64,000 bases of DNA, taken from NCBI GenBank assembly GCA_001898485.1, contig MKTY01000020.1, positions 434,001-498,000 on the forward strand. The letters are read 5' to 3'. Numbering within the stretch: position 1 is the first letter of the stretch; every line of letters begins with the position of its first letter. Made by a program: the position numbers and the translations under genes. This document shows, piece by piece, positions 1 through 7,529 of this stretch. The notes below the pieces were generated by a model. That model did no database searches. It was not told the origin of the DNA and was given only the letters and a program-made list of their open reading frames with translations. The stretch comes from Sphingobacteriales bacterium 46-32 (GTDB lineage: Bacteria; Bacteroidota; Bacteroidia; Chitinophagales; Chitinophagaceae).

Positions 1-438
1 AATCATTCCTTCCAGCGCAAAACGGAGTTACTAAAGGGCCTGGTACAGATTTTAATGATCCATTTTGGCCGCCAGGAGCAACGCACCCCTGCCATTCATA
101 CAGATACGCGTGAAGTAAGCCTGATCCGTCAGTTTGTGCAATTAGTAAGGACACATTTTATGGAAAAGAAAATGGTGAGCGACTATGCAGATATTCTTTG
201 CGTAACTGCCAATCACCTCAACCGCACGGTTAAAAAGCTGACAGGGCAGACGGCCAGTTATCATATCCAACAGCAGGTGATCCGCGAAGCGAAACGTATG
301 GCCATCTACTCAGAAACCAGTATGAAAGAAATTGCCTATAGTCTTGGATTTGATAACCTCGCACATTTCAGTAAATTTTTCAAAAACAATTCCGGCAGCA
401 GTTTTTCAAATTACAGAAAGAACGCAACCATGGGGTGA
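1..438 (+). CDS. AraC-family regulator, C-terminal part (5' end outside window)
   Basis: The frame is open from the first base and no start is visible, so the sensory N-terminus lies outside the window; 145 codons remain. The last 100 residues carry the two helix-turn-helix motifs of AraC regulators: a first one around DYADILCVTANHLNRTVKKL and a second around EIAYSLGFDNLAHFSKFFK, the usual end of the fold. The role is DNA binding and probably activation of a nearby operon; the ligand is unknown because the sensor half is missing. It converges with the histidine kinase gene downstream. Confidence 0.9.
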   Translation, partial: NHSFQRKTELLKGLVQILMIHFGRQEQRTPAIHTDTREVSLIRQFVQLVRTHFMEKKMVSDYADILCVTANHLNRTVKKLTGQTASYHIQQQVIREAKRMAIYSETSMKEIAYSLGFDNLAHFSKFFKNNSGSSFSNYRKNATMG

Positions 439-464
439 TTTGAAAATGCGCTGTGCTAATACAG

Positions 465-507
465 CTTTGTGCTCTTGGCGCTCTTTGTGTTCTTTGCGCT
501 CTTTGCG
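465..507. repeat. Degenerate 9-bp tandem repeat (CAAAGA family), short copy
   Basis: Read on the minus strand this stretch is about five copies of a 9-bp unit close to GCGCAAAGA (variants ACACAAAGA, GCGCCAAGA). It starts immediately after the stop codon of the hybrid kinase and fills the gap to the convergent AraC gene. The same unit builds the longer array at 3956-4080. Confidence 0.8.
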
Positions 508-2703
508 TCATAAGGACTGATAAAAATGCCGGGCTTCTTCCATCGCATGACCGCATATGCGCTTCAACTCAGCAATAAGGTGGCCAAATGAAGAAGGATC
601 CTGTTGTTGATGTTCCAGTTCATCCAGAATGGGGCTTAGCACAGGGAGTAATCCCATTACAGAGACACTGGTACGCATATTATGCGCCAGCTTACCAAGC
701 AATGTATACTGTTGGCGGGCCAGGGCCTCTTCCAACTCGTCAAGAGCCGCCGGCATTATTTCCAGGAATTGTCCGGTCACAGCTTTTTCATAGTCTGTAT
801 TACCAAGGCTCACTTCACGCATATAGTCAAGCTGGATAGTCTCATAGTTTTCTGCTGCAACGGGGAAAGAACGGGGAGAAAAATGAGCATCCACAGAGCC
901 CTGTTTGCCGAACTTTGTCAGCAACTGATAAAGCTGACCTTCCCGAACGGGTTTTGACAGGTATTCGTTCATACCGAAACTGATACATTTTTCACGCTCG
1001 CCGGGCATAGCATGTGCAGTCATCGCAATTATAGGTATGTCTGACTTCAGCACATGGCGTATCTCCTGGCTGGCTGTATAGCCATCCATTACCGGCATTT
1101 GTATATCCATTAATACCACATGAAAATGATGGGCCCGCAGCTGTTCTATACAATCCTGACCATTATAGGCAAAAGAACAGGTGGCCCCCCAACGATCGAG
1201 CAGGTGCCTGATGAGTGATTGATTGATTTCATTGTCTTCTGCCACCAGTATTTCCATACCCTGCAGCGAGCCGGCTGCTGGCTGATTCTGCAGCTGATCG
1301 GTTTGTTGTACATCATTGTCTTTTGCAACACCAAAAGGAATTACCAACGAAAACTGTGTGCCCTGGCCTGGCCGGCTTTCTACCGTAATGCTACCCTGCA
1401 GCAGAGTTACCAGATCTTTTACAATGCTTAATCCCAGTCCTGTTCCGCCATATTTGCGGGTTACTGAATCTTCTGCCTGCTGAAACCGTTCAAAAATGCG
1501 GTCGAGCTGGTCTGATTCAATACCGATACCGCTATCGGCAACACTAATAGCCAATAGCAATTGTCTGTCACGCCAGCCCTGCTGGGAAACATGAATATGA
1601 ATGTATCCTTTCTGTGTGAATTTGATTGCGTTATTTACCAGGTTGACCAGTATTTGAGTAAGACGCATGGGATCCCCTTCCAGTATATCAGGCAAAAGCG
1701 GATCTGTTTCGGAGGTCAGCTGCAGTTCTTTTTCCGCCACCCGGGTGGCAAACATGGTCTCTACAGCATGCAGCAGGTTGCGCAGGCTGAAGGGAGCCGT
1801 CTCCAGCCGTATCATACCGGCTTCTATTTTGGAAAGGTCGAGTATATCGTTGACAATTGCCAGCAGATTCTCGCCAGATTGCTCAATGGTTTGCAGATAG
1901 TGGCTCGACTCTTCATCCATTTTTTTGTGACGGAGCAGATTGGTGAAGCCAAGGATAGCATTGAGCGGCGTACGTATTTCATGACTCATATTGGCCAGGA
2001 AATTTTCTTTGATACGCGCCGCCTCACGTTGTTTTTTTTCAGATAGATTCAGCTGCTGGATTAAAAGTTCCTGCCGGCGCAATGTGTGAATGATATACCA
2101 AAACAGTCCTGCTGCACTTATGAGCACCAGCGATATGAGGATGATACTAAAACGAAGAGCCCCGCGTCCGCTCTGGTCCATCGAGAGGGTGACTTCGGCC
2201 AGGTGCCGTTTACGGGTACTGTCGACCAGGCCGGTGACCATGATGATGGAATCTGCAAGGCGCTTACTGGTGGGGTCGGCAATCATGCGCAGGGCCACGG
2301 GCTGGCCAGCCAGGAGCAGGCTGTCGAGCACTTCGTTGCCAAAAGCAATTTTTCGGCGTACAAGTTTATCGAGCTGATCGATGTATTTGACGGAGCTATC
2401 ATCGTCCGTTACTTTCTGCAATTTTTCCAGATCGGCATCAATTTCAGCCAGCTGGCTTTCTATGCCTCTGAACAGTCCTGTATCGCTGGTAGCTACTGCT
2501 CCCCGGATACGGCTTTCGAATGCGATCACATTTTTTCCCAGTTCCTGCAACTGCCTGCCGGTACTAAGCTCCTGTAGCAGCTTTTCATTGCCATGGATGA
2601 GTGTATTGATGTTTTTAGAAGAATTGAACTGAATATAGACCAGCAGCAATGTGCCTGCGATAAAGCCTGCCAGGATAAAATAGATAAGTCTTTTCCCTTT
2701 CAT
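508..2703 (-). CDS. Hybrid sensor histidine kinase (HisKA-HATPase-REC-HPt)
   Basis: 731 aa inner-membrane kinase. Two membrane segments (about residues 5-25 and 184-205) enclose a helical sensor region of the CHASE3/four-helix type. The HisKA motif SHEIRTPLNAILGF places the phosphorylated histidine at 241. The HATPase has its N box near 354-359, DSGIGI at 390 and GTGLGLSI at 420. A receiver domain follows with acidic residues near 490, phospho-acceptor Asp533 (LMDIQMP) and Lys584, and a C-terminal HPt domain with His674 (KLAHNMRTS). All phosphorelay residues are present, so it can run a full relay and pass phosphate to a separate regulator. No receiver partner is adjacent; the LytTR regulator 500 bp upstream on the same strand is a possible target, but a terminator lies between. 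Confidence 0.95.
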   Translation of the reverse strand: MKGKRLIYFILAGFIAGTLLLVYIQFNSSKNINTLIHGNEKLLQELSTGRQLQELGKNVIAFESRIRGAVATSDTGLFRGIESQLAEIDADLEKLQKVTDDDSSVKYIDQLDKLVRRKIAFGNEVLDSLLLAGQPVALRMIADPTSKRLADSIIMVTGLVDSTRKRHLAEVTLSMDQSGRGALRFSIILISLVLISAAGLFWYIIHTLRRQELLIQQLNLSEKKQREAARIKENFLANMSHEIRTPLNAILGFTNLLRHKKMDEESSHYLQTIEQSGENLLAIVNDILDLSKIEAGMIRLETAPFSLRNLLHAVETMFATRVAEKELQLTSETDPLLPDILEGDPMRLTQILVNLVNNAIKFTQKGYIHIHVSQQGWRDRQLLLAISVADSGIGIESDQLDRIFERFQQAEDSVTRKYGGTGLGLSIVKDLVTLLQGSITVESRPGQGTQFSLVIPFGVAKDNDVQQTDQLQNQPAAGSLQGMEILVAEDNEINQSLIRHLLDRWGATCSFAYNGQDCIEQLRAHHFHVVLMDIQMPVMDGYTASQEIRHVLKSDIPIIAMTAHAMPGEREKCISFGMNEYLSKPVREGQLYQLLTKFGKQGSVDAHFSPRSFPVAAENYETIQLDYMREVSLGNTDYEKAVTGQFLEIMPAALDELEEALARQQYTLLGKLAHNMRTSVSVMGLLPVLSPILDELEHQQQDPSSFGHLIAELKRICGHAMEEARHFYQSL

Positions 2704-2734
2704 TGTCCTGATTATGGCTCTAATTTAGGTTAAT

Positions 2735-2938
2735 TCAGGAACCTGATTTGTGCGGAGGCAGCTTGAGGTATCTGTTAAAAAAATAAATGAGCAGCAGGAT
2801 TGACAGCACCAGTGCTGCTGCCAGCAATAAAATGGAAGAACGGCTGCCGCCCTGATCCAGGAGTTTGAAAAGCAGGTAACTGAGCAAAACCAGCACCAGG
2901 GTATCAGTAAAAAACAATATGGTATAAACGAATTTCAT
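2735..2938 (-). CDS. Small two-helix membrane protein
   Basis: 67 aa with two hydrophobic segments (about residues 4-26 and 35-55) joined by a short DQGGSRSS loop, and a basic tail. I do not recognise the family. It lies 31 bp ahead of the hybrid kinase on the same strand and could be cotranscribed with it. Its start codon sits 7 bp after the last base of the leader-peptide stop and just beyond the T-run of the hairpin at 2948-2976, so its expression is probably controlled by that element. Confidence 0.65.
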   Translation of the reverse strand: MKFVYTILFFTDTLVLVLLSYLLFKLLDQGGSRSSILLLAAALVLSILLLIYFFNRYLKLPPHKSGS

Positions 2939-2945
2939 GGGTTAT

Positions 2946-3011
2946 TTAAAAAAAGGCCCTGGTGGAAACCAAGGCCGTAAACCAAAACCAACTGCTATGA
3001 GAAAAACTCAT
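2946..3011 (-). CDS. Candidate 21-aa leader peptide (Trp/Phe-rich)
   Basis: An ATG at 3011 opens a 21-codon frame ending in TAA at 2946-2948. It encodes Trp-Phe-Trp-Phe at residues 8-11 and ends in Phe-Phe. Its last nine codons are the terminator hairpin itself, so a ribosome translating or stalled in it would decide whether the hairpin forms. The ATG sits about 33 bp after a TAnnTTTG box. CTCAT occurs on both sides of the ATGAG at the start, so alternative pairing is possible. This is the architecture of aromatic amino-acid attenuators. What is odd is that the gene downstream is a small membrane protein, not a biosynthetic enzyme. Too short for ordinary gene finding. Confidence 0.5.
   Translation of the reverse strand: MSFSHSSWFWFTALVSTRAFF
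2948..2976 (-). terminator. Intrinsic terminator / attenuator hairpin
   Basis: On the minus strand a 9-bp stem (GGCCTTGGT against ACCAGGGCC, one G-T pair) with loop TTCC is followed by seven T. It lies upstream of the 67-aa gene rather than after a gene, which is why I read it as an attenuator. Confidence 0.75.
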
Positions 3012-3043
3012 TACGTTTTGTTCACTATGAGAAGTTTCCAGTT

Positions 3044-3051
3044 CAAAATTA
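3044..3051 (-). promoter_or_regulatory. Candidate -7 box TAATTTTG for the leader transcript
   Basis: The minus strand reads TAATTTTG, a full match to the Bacteroidota TAnnTTTG element. No TTG is found at the expected -33 distance. Transcription would start near 3037, between the LytTR terminator and the leader peptide. Confidence 0.4.
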
Positions 3052-3162
3052 GCAGCCGCGGGCTGGCTACCGCAGATTCAATCGGCCAGCGGGCAAATAC
3101 TATCGTTGGATGGGGTGCATTTATCTGTCCGCCCTGGCAACCGGGGAATGACCGCCGGACAC

Positions 3163-3199
3163 AAAAAAACCGGTTGCAGGAAAGGCTCCGGCAACCGGT
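3163..3199 (-). terminator. Intrinsic terminator of the LytTR gene
   Basis: Stem ACCGGTTGC / GCAACCGGT (9 bp, perfect) with a 13-nt loop, followed on the minus strand by a run of T. It lies 24 bp after the LytTR stop codon and isolates this gene from the leader region downstream. Confidence 0.85.
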
Positions 3200-3222
3200 C
3201 TGAATATTTTATTCCGCTGATA

Positions 3223-3921
3223 CTAAAGAATATTCATCCGTTTATTAAGCGTAGCGCGGTAGGCATCGGCTACCGGCACCGGCTTGCCCTGAAGCACCAG
3301 GGCGCCATCCTGAATGCTGTCTATTTTGTCGATAGCCACGAGATACGAACGATGAACCCGTTGAAACCGGCTGGCAGGAAGATGTTCTTCCACGGCTTTA
3401 AGTGTGGTGTGAATGGCGAAGAATTTTTGGGCGGTATGCAATTTTACGTAATCACCCATGGCTTCGGCAAAAAGTATATCCTGCACTGCCAGGCGTCGTA
3501 CAATATTGGAATCGCGAATAAAAATAAATTCACGTTCGCCCATGTCTACCTTTTCGCCCTGGCTACCCAACAGCTCACGCACACGTTCAATAGCCTGTAC
3601 AAAGCGGGCAGGGGTTACCGGCTTGAGCAGATAATCTGCCACGTTGAGTTCAAAAGCTTCGAGCGCATATTCCTTTTTTGAAGTGGTGAATACGATGAGC
3701 GGGCGCCTGTTGCCCAGGTTGCGTGTCAGCTCCAGCCCGGTCATTCCCGGCATTTCTATATCCAGCAATAGCAGATCAACGGGTGTTTGTTGCAACTGAT
3801 TATAGGCTTCAATCGCACTTTCGCATTCAGCCATGACCTGGAGGTCGGCCACATGACTCGTCAACTGGCGCAGCGTGGTACGGGCAATTTTATTATCATC
3901 AACAATCAGGCAGGTGATCAT
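3223..3921 (-). CDS. LytTR-family response regulator
   Basis: 232 aa. Receiver domain at residues 1-120 with Asp8/Asp9, phospho-acceptor Asp54 (LLLDIEMPGM) and Lys near 102, then a LytTR DNA-binding domain at about 130-232 (FIFIRDSNIVRRLAVQDILF, RFQRVHRSYLVAIDKI). Such regulators bind direct repeats in promoters after phosphorylation, usually by a membrane LytS/YpdA-type kinase; none is adjacent here. The frame stays open 52 codons further upstream, but that extension is only translated tandem repeat (CALSVLC, LRSLRSLYR), so the ATG at 3921 giving MITCLIVDDN is the correct start. Confidence 0.93.
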   Translation of the reverse strand: MITCLIVDDNKIARTTLRQLTSHVADLQVMAECESAIEAYNQLQQTPVDLLLLDIEMPGMTGLELTRNLGNRRPLIVFTTSKKEYALEAFELNVADYLLKPVTPARFVQAIERVRELLGSQGEKVDMGEREFIFIRDSNIVRRLAVQDILFAEAMGDYVKLHTAQKFFAIHTTLKAVEEHLPASRFQRVHRSYLVAIDKIDSIQDGALVLQGKPVPVADAYRATLNKRMNIL

Positions 3922-3955
3922 GCTATTTTTTTTTATAAAAGTAATTCTCTTTCGG

Positions 3956-4080
3956 CAAAGAACGCTAAGGGCGCAAAGCGATACAAAGAACGCAAAGAGC
4001 GCAAAGCGATACAAAGAACGCAAAGAGCGCAAGGCGATACAAAGAACGCTAAGGGCGCAACGAAATAAAGAACGCAAAGA
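3956..4080. repeat. 28-bp tandem repeat, 4.4 copies (CAAAGARCG units)
   Basis: Four contiguous 28-bp copies (3956-3983, 3984-4011, 4012-4039, 4040-4067) and a 13-bp partial copy. Each copy is two 9-bp units close to CAAAGAACG and CAAAGAGCG plus a 10-bp unit CAAAGCGATA. Copies 2 and 3 differ at one base. There are no spacers, so it is not a CRISPR array. It occupies the 5' flank of the LytTR gene, between it and the divergent DUF1003 gene, and the 9-bp unit recurs at 465-507. Confidence 0.95.
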
Positions 4081-4188
4081 TTTATTAACTGTGGGTACTT
4101 CTCCCGATTATTCACCGATCGTTTTTGCCCTGTGGACGATCGCAGGGTACCATACCTTTAACAACTGGATAGTTTTGCAAAAAAAGAC

Positions 4189-4863
4189 ATGCAAAGCTTT
4201 ACCAGCGATATTTCCCAAAAGAAATTTCCTGTAGAGGAGTTCGTATCCGGGAAGGCAATACGCAATGGTGTACTGAAGGAAATTCAGAAAGATTACCCTG
4301 CATTTGACGAAGAAAGCAAACTGGCCGCTTCTGAACTAAGTTATTACCGGCAATTATATATCCAAAATCTGTTAGCACGCGAGGTAGGCACACTGACTGA
4401 GCTGGAATTGACCGTACTGGACAATATCAATCAGAATCACCTGATCTCTGATGAAGCCAGTGAAATTAAAAACCCCGGATCACGCGGGGAACGCTGGGCG
4501 GATCGTATTGCCAGTTTTGGCGGCAGCTGGAAGTTTATCGGATTGTTTGGCTTATTCCTGGGCGGATGGATGGCTCTTAACAGTTTTTCCCTGCATAATA
4601 AAGGCTTTGATCCCTACCCTTATATTTTACTGAACCTGCTGCTTTCCTGCCTCGCTGCCATTCAGGCTCCTGTGATCATGATGAGTCAGAACCGGCAGGA
4701 AGCCAAAGACCGGTTACGGGCCCGCAATGATTATATGGTCAATCTCAAAGGCGAGCTGGAAGTAAGAATATTACACGAAAAAATTGACCACTTAATCATC
4801 TCTCAGCGGGAAAGCCTTGCGGATATCCTGGAATTGCAACAACAGCTTTTACAGGTCAGATAA
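4189..4863 (+). CDS. DUF1003 family membrane protein
   Basis: 224 aa. The DUF1003 core runs from about residue 100 (GERWADRIASFGGSWKFI) through two membrane helices (about 116-132 and 144-164) to the conserved RNDYMVNLKGELEVRILHEK and a coiled-coil tail. The acidic N-terminal 90 residues are cytoplasmic. Function of the family is not established. A TAGTTTTG box at 4170-4177, 11 bp ahead of the ATG, matches the -7 promoter element, though no -33 TTG is seen. It is divergent from the LytTR gene across the tandem repeat. Confidence 0.9.
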   Translation: MQSFTSDISQKKFPVEEFVSGKAIRNGVLKEIQKDYPAFDEESKLAASELSYYRQLYIQNLLAREVGTLTELELTVLDNINQNHLISDEASEIKNPGSRGERWADRIASFGGSWKFIGLFGLFLGGWMALNSFSLHNKGFDPYPYILLNLLLSCLAAIQAPVIMMSQNRQEAKDRLRARNDYMVNLKGELEVRILHEKIDHLIISQRESLADILELQQQLLQVR

Positions 4864-5000
4864 TAATTAACGCAGGGAAGATTACATAAACGCAGTTAAT
4901 CCTTTGTATTCCGCCGACAGGTTTTGCCCGTTCACCGATCGCCCGCCAATAAAAGCCTGTATACAACGTAGGTTTATTGCAGTAAGTACAACTATTCATT

Positions 5001-5438
5001 ATGCTGTTAAAGCAATTAAAATATTTTTTACCACATGCCGGCAGACCGGACGGGAGACACAGACGCCCCCTCAGGATCAATATAGATTTTGAAAAAGGGG
5101 TGATCAGGATCAGTGGCAACTACCGGCATGCTTTAGCTACCGCACGCGAGGGCATTGAATCGCTGCCCGAATGGGTACAGATAAACGCCAGTATTTATCC
5201 CAGCGAAACACTGGAGCTGCAAAACAGCGATGTAACAAATGTGATACTGGCAGTAGACGGCCAGCTAAATGAGGGAATGGGTCCTTATCCCTGCGCCGGA
5301 TTACTGGTACTCGGGGCTGTAAGCGGCACCGGCGGTTGGGATCTCACACTCTACCTGTATGATCAGCTGGCTGCCTGCAGGGAAGTGCGTATACGACTTC
5401 CGCTGCCCGATAACTCTGATTCTTTCTACCTCAATTAA
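5001..5438 (+). CDS. Uncharacterised 145-aa protein
   Basis: No signal peptide or membrane segment. After a basic N-terminus (residues 10-25) the chain alternates short strands (INIDFEKGVIRISG, NASIYPSETLELQN, NVILAVDGQL), then a glycine-rich hydrophobic patch (PCAGLLVLGAVSGTGG), suggesting a small all-beta or alpha/beta fold. I do not recognise the family. The true start could be later, since the first 25 residues look unlike the rest. It ends 18 bp before the next gene and may share its transcript. Confidence 0.6.
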   Translation: MLLKQLKYFLPHAGRPDGRHRRPLRINIDFEKGVIRISGNYRHALATAREGIESLPEWVQINASIYPSETLELQNSDVTNVILAVDGQLNEGMGPYPCAGLLVLGAVSGTGGWDLTLYLYDQLAACREVRIRLPLPDNSDSFYLN

Positions 5439-5456
5439 TCATTAAATAAACAGACC

Positions 5457-5723
5457 ATGAAAAAAACAGTTTTAGCGCTCGCCATCATTGCCGGTTTTTG
5501 TACCGCCTCTTTTGCACAAAACAATACAACTCCGGCAGCATCTGCTGTGCAGACAAAAAAACACCCGCATCCAGTTATGCACAAGCAAGCTGCTTTAACC
5601 AGCAATGCCGCGTCTGCCAATAAAAAGGCGCCGGCCAAAAAAGAAATGAAACAGCCAATGAGAGCTCATCATAAAAAAATGACATCGGCTGTCAAAAAAA
5701 CAAAAACGACAAACAGTAAGTAA
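5457..5723 (+). CDS. Small secreted Ala/Lys-rich protein
   Basis: 88 aa: a clear signal peptide (MKKTVLALAIIAGFCTASFA, cleavage expected before QNN), then a low-complexity chain rich in Ala, Lys, His, Thr and Pro with no cysteine. The mature part is strongly basic (KKAPAKKEMKQP, HHKKMTSAVKKTK). Exported to the periplasm; function unknown. Followed by a strong terminator. Confidence 0.75.
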   Translation: MKKTVLALAIIAGFCTASFAQNNTTPAASAVQTKKHPHPVMHKQAALTSNAASANKKAPAKKEMKQPMRAHHKKMTSAVKKTKTTNSK

Positions 5724-5742
5724 GGAGTGAGATAGTTCATGA

Positions 5743-5773
5743 CGCCCTGCCCTTTTGGGCGGGGCTTTTTTTA
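5743..5773 (+). terminator. Intrinsic terminator after the Ala/Lys-rich protein gene
   Basis: Stem GCCCTGCC / GGCGGGGC with one G-T pair, about 6-nt loop, then seven T. Confidence 0.9.
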
Positions 5774-5943
5774 AATAATACCCGCGGCTTCACCTTATTC
5801 TTCCTACACGTTGCTGCTACCGTACATACCGGATAATTCACCTATAGATTTTGCCTGTCTGACGAGTTGACCGATGCCTGACTATACAGGTAGTCTAACT
5901 TTAGCTTGTCAATCGCAGATACAATAACCTAAAATATGTTACA

Positions 5944-6486
5944 ATGAAAAAGCTTTTATTACTCGCAGCCATCTGCTCATCTGCAGTTATTGGCTTATAT
6001 GCCCAAAACAACGATGTGGCGCTTGCTAATACATCCAAAGCCAGACAGCATAAGACATTGCCTAAACTGAAAGGCACCGATGTAAGCTATCAGACGAAGG
6101 AACAATTCAAAGTAGATTTCCCCAATGTACCCGTTAAATCATGGAAACGTGGTGAGTTTTTTGACGAAGTAGTATTTGTCCGAAATAATACACAGACAAC
6201 CGCATTTTATGACGAGAATGCGAAACTGGTAGGTACTACTGAAACAAAACAGCTTAGTGATGTACCGCAGAAAGCGCGCGATTATATCAGCAAAAAATAC
6301 GCCGGCTATACAGTTACCGATGTGATGTTGTTTGACGACAACGAAGATAATGCCACCGATATGGTGCTGTTTGACCGCCAGTTTGAAGATGCCGACAACT
6401 ATTTTATCGAATTACAAAAAGGTAAAGAAAGGATCGTACTGGCATCCGACCCTGCCGGTCAGGTATCATATTTTACCCGTCTGTAA
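5944..6486 (+). CDS. Secreted PepSY-like (BLIP-fold-like) protein
   Basis: 180 aa with an N-terminal signal peptide (MKKLLLLAAICSSAVIGLYA). The mature part resembles the PepSY-like periplasmic proteins common in Bacteroidota: a first motif around FKVDFPNVPVKSWKRGEFFDEVVF, then TTAFYDENAKLVGTTE, then the helix LSDVPQKARDYISKKYAGYTV that leads into a second strand set ending in GQVSYFTRL. The family is thought to bind or inhibit proteins or to act at the envelope; the exact role is unknown. Single gene with its own terminator. Confidence 0.75.
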   Translation: MKKLLLLAAICSSAVIGLYAQNNDVALANTSKARQHKTLPKLKGTDVSYQTKEQFKVDFPNVPVKSWKRGEFFDEVVFVRNNTQTTAFYDENAKLVGTTETKQLSDVPQKARDYISKKYAGYTVTDVMLFDDNEDNATDMVLFDRQFEDADNYFIELQKGKERIVLASDPAGQVSYFTRL

Positions 6487-6510
6487 TAATCCGTTACACT
6501 TCCATATATA

Positions 6511-6545
6511 AACGGCGCTGCCCGATGACAGCGTCGTTTTTTATT
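6511..6545 (+). terminator. Intrinsic terminator between PepSY-like and carbonic anhydrase genes
   Basis: Stem AACGGCGCTG / CAGCGTCGTT (10 bp, one wobble), 8-nt loop, T-rich tail. It sits between convergent genes and may serve both. Confidence 0.85.
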
Positions 6546-6552
6546 TAAGGAA

Positions 6553-7191
6553 TTATTCGCCGGTAAGATTATATATCCGTTGTATATCGTGCAGGATAGA
6601 TTCGAAATCCAGTTGCAGGTCTTTCAGTAGCCCTGATGCCAGATCAAAAACCCAGCCGTGTACAACAGGATAGCCGTGCTGAAGATAGGTTTTCTGAACA
6701 GCGGCTGTCTTGATAATATTGATGGCCTGTTCTTTTACATTTAACTCCACCAGTCTGTTGTAACGCTCGTGCTCATTGCCGATTGCATCGAGCTCTGCCT
6801 GGTGTAACCGGTATACATCCCGGATATTTCTTAACCAGGGATTAAGTATACCCAGATCCAGTGGCTGCATGGCGGCTTTTACACCGCCACAGTTGTAGTG
6901 ACCACATACAATGATATGTTTGACTCCCAGATGACGTACTGCATAATTAATAACAGCCATCACGTTCAGATCGGTATTACTTACTACATTGGCAATATTG
7001 CGGTGTACAAATACTTCGCCCGGTGCAACACCCATTAACTCTTCTGCAGTAACCCGGCTGTCACTGCATCCTATATAAAGATATTCCGGCTGCTGATCGC
7101 GGGCCAGCTTTTCAAAAAAATTGGCATCCTTCTGCAATTGAGCAGCCACCCAACGTTTATTATTCTCAAATATCTCCTGGTAAGTAGTCAT
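6553..7191 (-). CDS. Beta-class carbonic anhydrase
   Basis: 212 aa cytoplasmic zinc enzyme interconverting CO2 and bicarbonate. All metal and catalytic residues are visible: Cys42, Asp44 and Arg46 in GCSDSRV, His98 and Cys101 in CGHYNCGG, with the conserved HRNIANVV strand between. Length is typical. An upstream in-frame ATG would add 11 residues rich in Lys and Asn, but the ATG at 7191 giving MTTYQEIFENN matches the family start. Monocistronic, convergent with the PepSY-like gene. Confidence 0.97.
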   Translation of the reverse strand: MTTYQEIFENNKRWVAAQLQKDANFFEKLARDQQPEYLYIGCSDSRVTAEELMGVAPGEVFVHRNIANVVSNTDLNVMAVINYAVRHLGVKHIIVCGHYNCGGVKAAMQPLDLGILNPWLRNIRDVYRLHQAELDAIGNEHERYNRLVELNVKEQAINIIKTAAVQKTYLQHGYPVVHGWVFDLASGLLKDLQLDFESILHDIQRIYNLTGE

Positions 7192-7319
7192 AGCTGTTTG
7201 GTTTTTTTTGTTTCGGGAACACAATTTAAGTCAGTATTAAAAACACCCCACAAACTATTTTTTACAATTAGGCTGATTCGGGTTTTTTCACGGTTGAAGG
7301 ATGAAAAATACTAAAATAT

Positions 7320-7350
7320 TTGGCAGGCCGGGGAGGAGTAAATATCTTTG
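7320..7350 (+). promoter_or_regulatory. Strong Bacteroidota promoter with about 170-nt leader
   Basis: TTG (7320-7322), 20 bp, then TATCTTTG (7343-7350), an exact match to the consensus. The expected start near 7357 leaves a leader of about 170 nt before the gene at 7530. In the 338-bp gap 7192-7529 I see no convincing gene; short frames there lack support. A small inverted repeat GGCTTATTAAGCC at 7499-7511 lies 19 bp ahead of the start codon. Confidence 0.65.
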
Positions 7351-7529
7351 TTGTGTTCCTGGATGTGGCTCTTTACCGGGCGTATTTGCCTGTCACCCGT
7401 CAGTTACTCCCTTACTCTCTGATCGGTTGCCGCATTCTGTTTATTTCTTTCCTTGCTGGTTTAAAAATTTGTTGGAGTTCTTACAATTCTTCATTGCTGG
7501 CTTATTAAGCCGGTAGCAAATCTATTATT

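Noticed and set aside
3922-4077. 52-residue N-terminal extension of the LytTR protein
   Set aside because: It is the translation of the tandem repeat and not part of the receiver domain; the internal ATG at 3921 fits the family.
3956-4080. CRISPR-like array
   Set aside because: Repeat copies follow each other without spacers and each is built from a 9-bp unit; it is a tandem repeat.
7301-7516. Two overlapping plus-strand frames before the 170-aa gene
   Set aside because: No protein-like pattern, overlapping in different frames, and lying across a consensus promoter and its leader.
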